Shown here: positions 6,909 through 9,992 of the stretch, in pieces
Layout: every line of letters begins with the position of its first letter
Numbering within the stretch: position 1 is the first letter of the stretch
Origin: Acidobacteriaceae bacterium
GTDB lineage: Bacteria; Acidobacteriota; Terriglobia; Terriglobales; Acidobacteriaceae
Length of the DNA stretch: 9,992 nt
Direction: 5' to 3'
NCBI GenBank assembly: GCA_003133425.1
Contig: PKXI01000079.1
Location: forward strand, 1,051 to 11,042
Notes under the pieces: model-generated
Databases searched by the model: none
Told to the model about the DNA's origin: nothing
The model's input: the letters and a program-made list of their open reading frames with translations, nothing else
Translations under genes and position numbers: made by a program

Positions 6909-8417
6909 CTATGAGTGGGGCATGCGGGAAGGCTCAGGTGTTTTCGTCCGGCTGATAATCTTGGCGATCACTGCGGCCATCAGCAGCATGATCGCGGTGC
7001 AAGCGACCAAGACGGTTACGAAGGCGATGTCGAACGCCGTTTTAGCCTGAGTGATCAATTTCGCCGTGGCGTCACCAGACAAGTGTTCGGCGAGCAGCAG
7101 TGCCTGATCAAGGCTGTCCCTGGCGAGCGCTGGGGCGGGAATTCCCTGCGGCAGTACAAGAGCCTTCGTATAAGTGAAAGACAGAATGCTACCGAGGATG
7201 GTGACGCCAAGCACACCGCCGAGTTCGTAGGCGACGCTTTCGATGGAGGCGGCCATGCCGGCCTTATCTTCTGGCGCGTTGATCATGATGGCGGTTGAGG
7301 CCATCGCTGAACCTACACCTACACCGAATCCGAAGACGACGAAGCTTGCGACTTGCTCGACAGCGCTGCTGTTACGGAAGACAGCGTAGCCGATGAGGCC
7401 GGTCGCAGCCACGATGAGGCTTGTCCAAAGTGTCCGACCGATGCCCACCTTGTGGAGCACGAACCCATTGAGAGAACCTGCTACAAAGGCCGAGATCGAG
7501 ATTGGCAGCATGAAGAGAGCCGCATGAAGCGGCGAATACCCGATTACAAGCTGTAACCGCTGCGTGAGCACAAGTTGTACGCCAGTACCGGCCACAGTTG
7601 CGACCATAGCGGTAAGTACACCGCCTGTGAAGCGTCCGTTAACAAACAGCGAGAAGTCAATCATCGGGCCTGGGGAACGGTTCTGCCGCCTCACGAAAAT
7701 GACCATAGCCGTCATGCCGATGACACCCGCGAAAGTGGCCCCAAGCAGTCCTGCTCCTGGTCTTGCTACCTCCATCAGCGCATAGACCAGGCTAACCATT
7801 GCGACCATGGCGAGTAGTGAGTTCAGGAGGTCCAGCTGCCGCTCTGGGTTCCCCTTTCCAGCTGGCACTATGAATGGAGTAAAGATAAGTGCCAATACAA
7901 CGACTGGCACGTTGATCAGGAAGACGGATCCCCACCAGAAATGGCTGAGTAAAGCTCCACCGATCAACGGGCCGATCGCAACCCCACCTGAAAAGACAGC
8001 AGCCCAGATACCGATCGCTTGGCCACGTTCTTTGTCGGTAGTAAATGTCAGCCGCAGAAGAGAAAGCGTCGCTGGCATCATCATGGATGCGCCCACAGCA
8101 AGAAAGGCCCGTGCCGCGATCAGGACGTTCACAGAAGGGGCATAAGCCGCGATCAGAGAAGCAGAGGCAAAAGCAATCAGACCCCAAAGAAAGACTCGGC
8201 GATGGCCAATCCGGTCGCCAAGCATACCCATGGTTGGAAGCAGACCCGCCATGACAAGCGGAAATGCGTCGACGATCCAGAGTTTTTGGCTGCTGTCGGC
8301 GGCAAGATCGTGGGTCAGCCGCGGCAAAGCGGTATACAGCACAGTCATGTCAATGCTGATGAGAAAGAGAGCGGTCGAAACGACGACCAACACGAGCCAT
8401 TTATTGTTGCTAAGCAT
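6909..8417 (-). CDS. DHA2-family MFS exporter, SmvA/QacA-like (14 TM)
   Basis: The 502-residue product is a 14-helix inner-membrane drug:proton antiporter close to SmvA (methyl viologen and cationic biocide resistance) in its diagnostic stretches: SIDMTVLYTALPRL (21-34, motif D1), LWIVDAFPLVMAG (46-58), GMLGDRIGHRR (64-74, motif A), RAFLAVGASMMMPATL (103-118, motif B), GVAIGPLIGG (145-154, motif C) and WGSVFLINVPV. The C-terminal half carries the ESVAYELGGVLG segment that matches ETMAYELGAGLG in SmvA. Substrates are probably lipophilic cations or quaternary amines, by family. AGGTGA precedes the ATG at 8417. It follows the outer-membrane protein gene by 112 nt on the same strand, so the two may form an envelope export or uptake pair. 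The TetR-type repressor that often flanks smvA is not in the window. Confidence 0.93.
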   Translation of the reverse strand: MLSNNKWLVLVVVSTALFLISIDMTVLYTALPRLTHDLAADSSQKLWIVDAFPLVMAGLLPTMGMLGDRIGHRRVFLWGLIAFASASLIAAYAPSVNVLIAARAFLAVGASMMMPATLSLLRLTFTTDKERGQAIGIWAAVFSGGVAIGPLIGGALLSHFWWGSVFLINVPVVVLALIFTPFIVPAGKGNPERQLDLLNSLLAMVAMVSLVYALMEVARPGAGLLGATFAGVIGMTAMVIFVRRQNRSPGPMIDFSLFVNGRFTGGVLTAMVATVAGTGVQLVLTQRLQLVIGYSPLHAALFMLPISISAFVAGSLNGFVLHKVGIGRTLWTSLIVAATGLIGYAVFRNSSAVEQVASFVVFGFGVGVGSAMASTAIMINAPEDKAGMAASIESVAYELGGVLGVTILGSILSFTYTKALVLPQGIPAPALARDSLDQALLLAEHLSGDATAKLITQAKTAFDIAFVTVLVACTAIMLLMAAVIAKIISRTKTPEPSRMPHS

Positions 8418-8421
8418 GATT

Positions 8422-8432
8422 CACCTGAGGTG
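8422..8432. promoter_or_regulatory. Palindrome CACCTGAGGTG over the exporter ribosome binding site
   Basis: This is a perfect 11-bp dyad centred on 8427. Its - strand half AGGTG is the Shine-Dalgarno of the SmvA-like gene (start 8417). It could be an operator for a repressor or a small structure that hides the ribosome binding site. It is short enough to be coincidental. Confidence 0.35.
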
Positions 8433-8490
8433 TAACGGTTAGAAGGTGCATGGTCCGCACAAACGCGGTTGAAACCACTGGAGGCGCCCG

Positions 8491-8512
8491 GAGCGATCGA
8501 AGGGCCTCGCTC
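8491..8512. other. Hairpin GAGCGA/TCGCTC between outer-membrane protein and exporter genes
   Basis: A 6-bp perfect inverted repeat (8491-8496 and 8507-8512) with a 10-nt loop lies 18 nt beyond the outer-membrane protein stop on the transcribed - strand. No U-run follows, so it is more likely an mRNA-stabilising or attenuating stem than a full terminator. Confidence 0.3.
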
Positions 8513-8529
8513 ATGGTCCTTGGGTCGAT

Positions 8530-9558
8530 CTAGAACTTAACGGTGATGCCTGGATAAAACGACTTCTCCACGCAAGATCCCGCGCCCAGGCCCATGCAGA
8601 CCGGGCTGGCATTGTGGTCGAAGCCATACTTGTTTTCCCAATATCGATACGCGACCCACACATCGAGCCTATGTGTGTGCTTCGAGCCCCAGAACGCCTT
8701 ACCAGAATCGAAAATCAGACGGATGGGCTCGCTATCGATCTCAGTTTTTGTCGGGGTGCTAGGCAGAGGTGAATTCTCTCCGCCTTTCGGACCATAGAAA
8801 TTGGCGCGGCCGCGAACGCCAAAATATTGCATTTTCGCTGGCAGAAAATCGAGGTCCATGTAGTACGAAGTCTCAACTGCCCAGGTGCCTCTGTACGCGA
8901 TATCGCCATCAGCGAGACAAGTCAAACCCGGAATGCCGCCGATATCGCATCGCGCGTAAGCGCTGTGATTTGCTTCCTTGTAGTACAGAGGACTGACATT
9001 TAGGAAGCCTTTGTAGGGCAAGTCGAATGCGAGCTGCAATCCAGTGACAACATCATGCTTGTACGCGCTCGAATAGCGGTTTTCCCGTTGTACATCGCCG
9101 CCGATTACGAGAGACACGTTGTGCAATGGCCCCTTGGCGAATGCATTGGTGCCAAGGATTTCGTTGAATCCCAAAGTGCTTCGGAAGAAGCAATAGAATT
9201 CGGTGGCACCAGCACAGCCTGTCGTTGGACCGTTCGGCGAGAGGCACGGCGCTGCCGGATCCGCGGGGTCTGATTTCAGCAGATCGACGATGACAAGGTT
9301 CGTTCCGTAGCGCCAGATATCGAAATGATAGAACTCGAAAATCTGTTTGGCCGTTTTGCTGGTGACGCCTGGTTGTGTTGCGGTCGATTGATAAGCGAAG
9401 CTAGCCCGGTTATCAATTAAGAGAAAGAACGGCACATGATCATCAGGTTTACCCTGATTCGAGGTGTTCGTCGTATCCGATGCTCTGGCCAAACCTGGCC
9501 GAGCTATCACCACTAGAAACGTAATGGTTGCGACAGGTCGACGCCCGATGCTTTTCAC
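8530..9558 (-). CDS. Tsx-like outer-membrane protein (nucleoside-channel/outer envelope family)
   Basis: The product has beta-barrel character: alternating aromatic strands, HFDIWRYGTNLVIVDLLKSD near the N-terminus of the mature part, VWVAYRYWENKYGFDH near the end, and a terminal Phe (PGITVKF) as expected for outer-membrane assembly. These stretches match the Tsx-like/outer envelope family, whose prototype passes nucleosides. I prefer the GTG at 9558 (342 residues) because it starts a good signal peptide: KSIGRRP, a hydrophobic core TITFLVVIA, and probable cleavage after ARA. The frame is open to a GTG at 9765 (411 residues), which would put a second hydrophobic segment before that signal. 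No Shine-Dalgarno separates the two. Six mature cysteines form closely spaced pairs in loop-like inserts (APC...GC, RC...TC, VC...SC), suggesting surface disulfides. An SmvA-like exporter follows. Confidence 0.8.
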   Translation of the reverse strand: MKSIGRRPVATITFLVVIARPGLARASDTTNTSNQGKPDDHVPFFLLIDNRASFAYQSTATQPGVTSKTAKQIFEFYHFDIWRYGTNLVIVDLLKSDPADPAAPCLSPNGPTTGCAGATEFYCFFRSTLGFNEILGTNAFAKGPLHNVSLVIGGDVQRENRYSSAYKHDVVTGLQLAFDLPYKGFLNVSPLYYKEANHSAYARCDIGGIPGLTCLADGDIAYRGTWAVETSYYMDLDFLPAKMQYFGVRGRANFYGPKGGENSPLPSTPTKTEIDSEPIRLIFDSGKAFWGSKHTHRLDVWVAYRYWENKYGFDHNASPVCMGLGAGSCVEKSFYPGITVKF

Positions 9559-9814
9559 TCGTCGTGCAAAGACCGCCAAGTCCAGCGCACATCTCAGAAC
9601 GCGGTTTACACAGATGCTTGCGAGCGATGCAATCGTTACGCCTGCCTCAATGAGGAAAAGACCAGTGCTCGTCCAGATCAGGGCGCTAAGGTGAATATTC
9701 TGTTTCGAGATGGCCACGCGCACATCCTTCTCGTCGGGATGCACCGTGAACGCGAAAACAGCCACGTTATGCGCATTCCCGACTGTTGGTCAGGTTGCGC
9801 CGTGGCTGTGAAGA

Positions 9815-9852
9815 GATCATCTGAGGGATGATCGCGGGAGATACCATCCCGC
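9815..9852 (-). promoter_or_regulatory. Overlapping inverted repeats in the leader of the outer-membrane protein gene
   Basis: Three inverted repeats share this stretch. GATCATC/GATGATC (9815-9821, 9827-9833; 5-nt loop) and GCGGGA/TCCCGC (9834-9839, 9847-9852; 7-nt loop) sit side by side. GGGATG/CATCCC (9825-9830, 9845-9850) uses bases from both, so it excludes them. They fall about 15-55 nt after the predicted transcription start. A leader switch or an operator are both possible; function is inference. Confidence 0.4.
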
Positions 9853-9874
9853 TACTCTATTTCCGGCAAGATGA

Positions 9875-9903
9875 ATAATATTCCATATCGGCAGCATTTT
9901 CAA
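9875..9903 (-). promoter_or_regulatory. Sigma-70-type promoter for the outer-membrane protein/exporter pair
   Basis: On the - strand, TTGAAA (9903-9898) and TATTAT (9880-9875) are exactly 17 nt apart, each differing from the consensus hexamer by one or two bases. Transcription would begin near 9868. The leader would be about 100 nt to the GTG at 9765 or about 310 nt to the GTG at 9558. Confidence 0.6.
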
Positions 9904-9992
9904 GACTGCTGCGCCGCCAATTCTTTGCCGCCGGTCTGCAAACAATCGACCGAGACGCTCATGGACCGACGTTGGTATCGATAAACGTTAGG

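Noticed and set aside
8449..8519. Direct repeat CATGGTCC at 8449-8456 and 8512-8519
   Set aside because: Two 8-bp copies 63 bp apart with no third copy or flanking symmetry; likely chance.
9960..9992. - strand frame reading LTFIDTNV at the window edge, like the first strand of a PIN-domain toxin
   Set aside because: Only about eight residues match and the frame stops two codons later. Without sequence beyond 9992 it may be chance.
9900..9992. - strand frame open from the window edge to a TGA at 9900-9902, possible end of an upstream gene
   Set aside because: About 30 codons with no recognisable motif, and the promoter -35 element overlaps its end. Too short to call.

Overview
The window reads as bacterial chromosomal DNA with dense, mostly well-preserved genes. 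An outer-membrane beta-barrel-type protein with a C-terminal aromatic residue implies a Gram-negative envelope. Base composition looks moderately GC-rich on the left and somewhat lower to the right of about 6,500. The gene set (AKR13-type reductase, ACMSD-like amidohydrolase, two 14-helix DHA2 exporters) would suit a soil bacterium such as an acidobacterium or a proteobacterium, but no marker gene settles the phylum. I see no rRNA, tRNA, CRISPR array, insertion sequence or phage gene.

Left block, + strand (89-1872): an aldo/keto reductase is followed after 2 nt by a short-chain dehydrogenase, a two-gene oxidoreductase operon. It converges on the next block across about 120 nt.

Middle block, - strand, read right to left (6472 to 1994): an EmrB/QacA-like 14-TM exporter, an amidohydrolase of the ACMSD/gamma-resorcylate decarboxylase group carrying a net single-base frameshift near 4057, a zinc alcohol dehydrogenase, and an FMN nitroreductase whose Shine-Dalgarno overlaps the dehydrogenase stop codon. 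Order and spacing suggest one operon, or an operon with an internal promoter before the dehydrogenase. The mix of aromatic decarboxylase-like, dehydrogenase, nitroreductase and exporter functions suggests handling or detoxification of small aromatic or electrophilic compounds. This is inference from families only; the substrate is unknown.

Right block, - strand (9558 or 9765 to 6909): a Tsx-like outer-membrane protein followed by an SmvA-like drug exporter. A strong sigma-70-type promoter (TTGAAA, 17 nt, TATTAT) lies near 9875-9903 and is followed by overlapping inverted repeats that could form mutually exclusive hairpins in the leader. An 11-bp palindrome covers the ribosome binding site of the exporter.

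The 436-nt gap between the two exporter genes (6473-6908) has no convincing intact gene. It holds two adjacent open stretches in different frames on the - strand that could be the eroded end of a lost gene. Nothing here is clearly a new defence or mobile system. The most concrete observations are the frameshifted decarboxylase-like gene and the structured leader of the outer-membrane protein/exporter pair.
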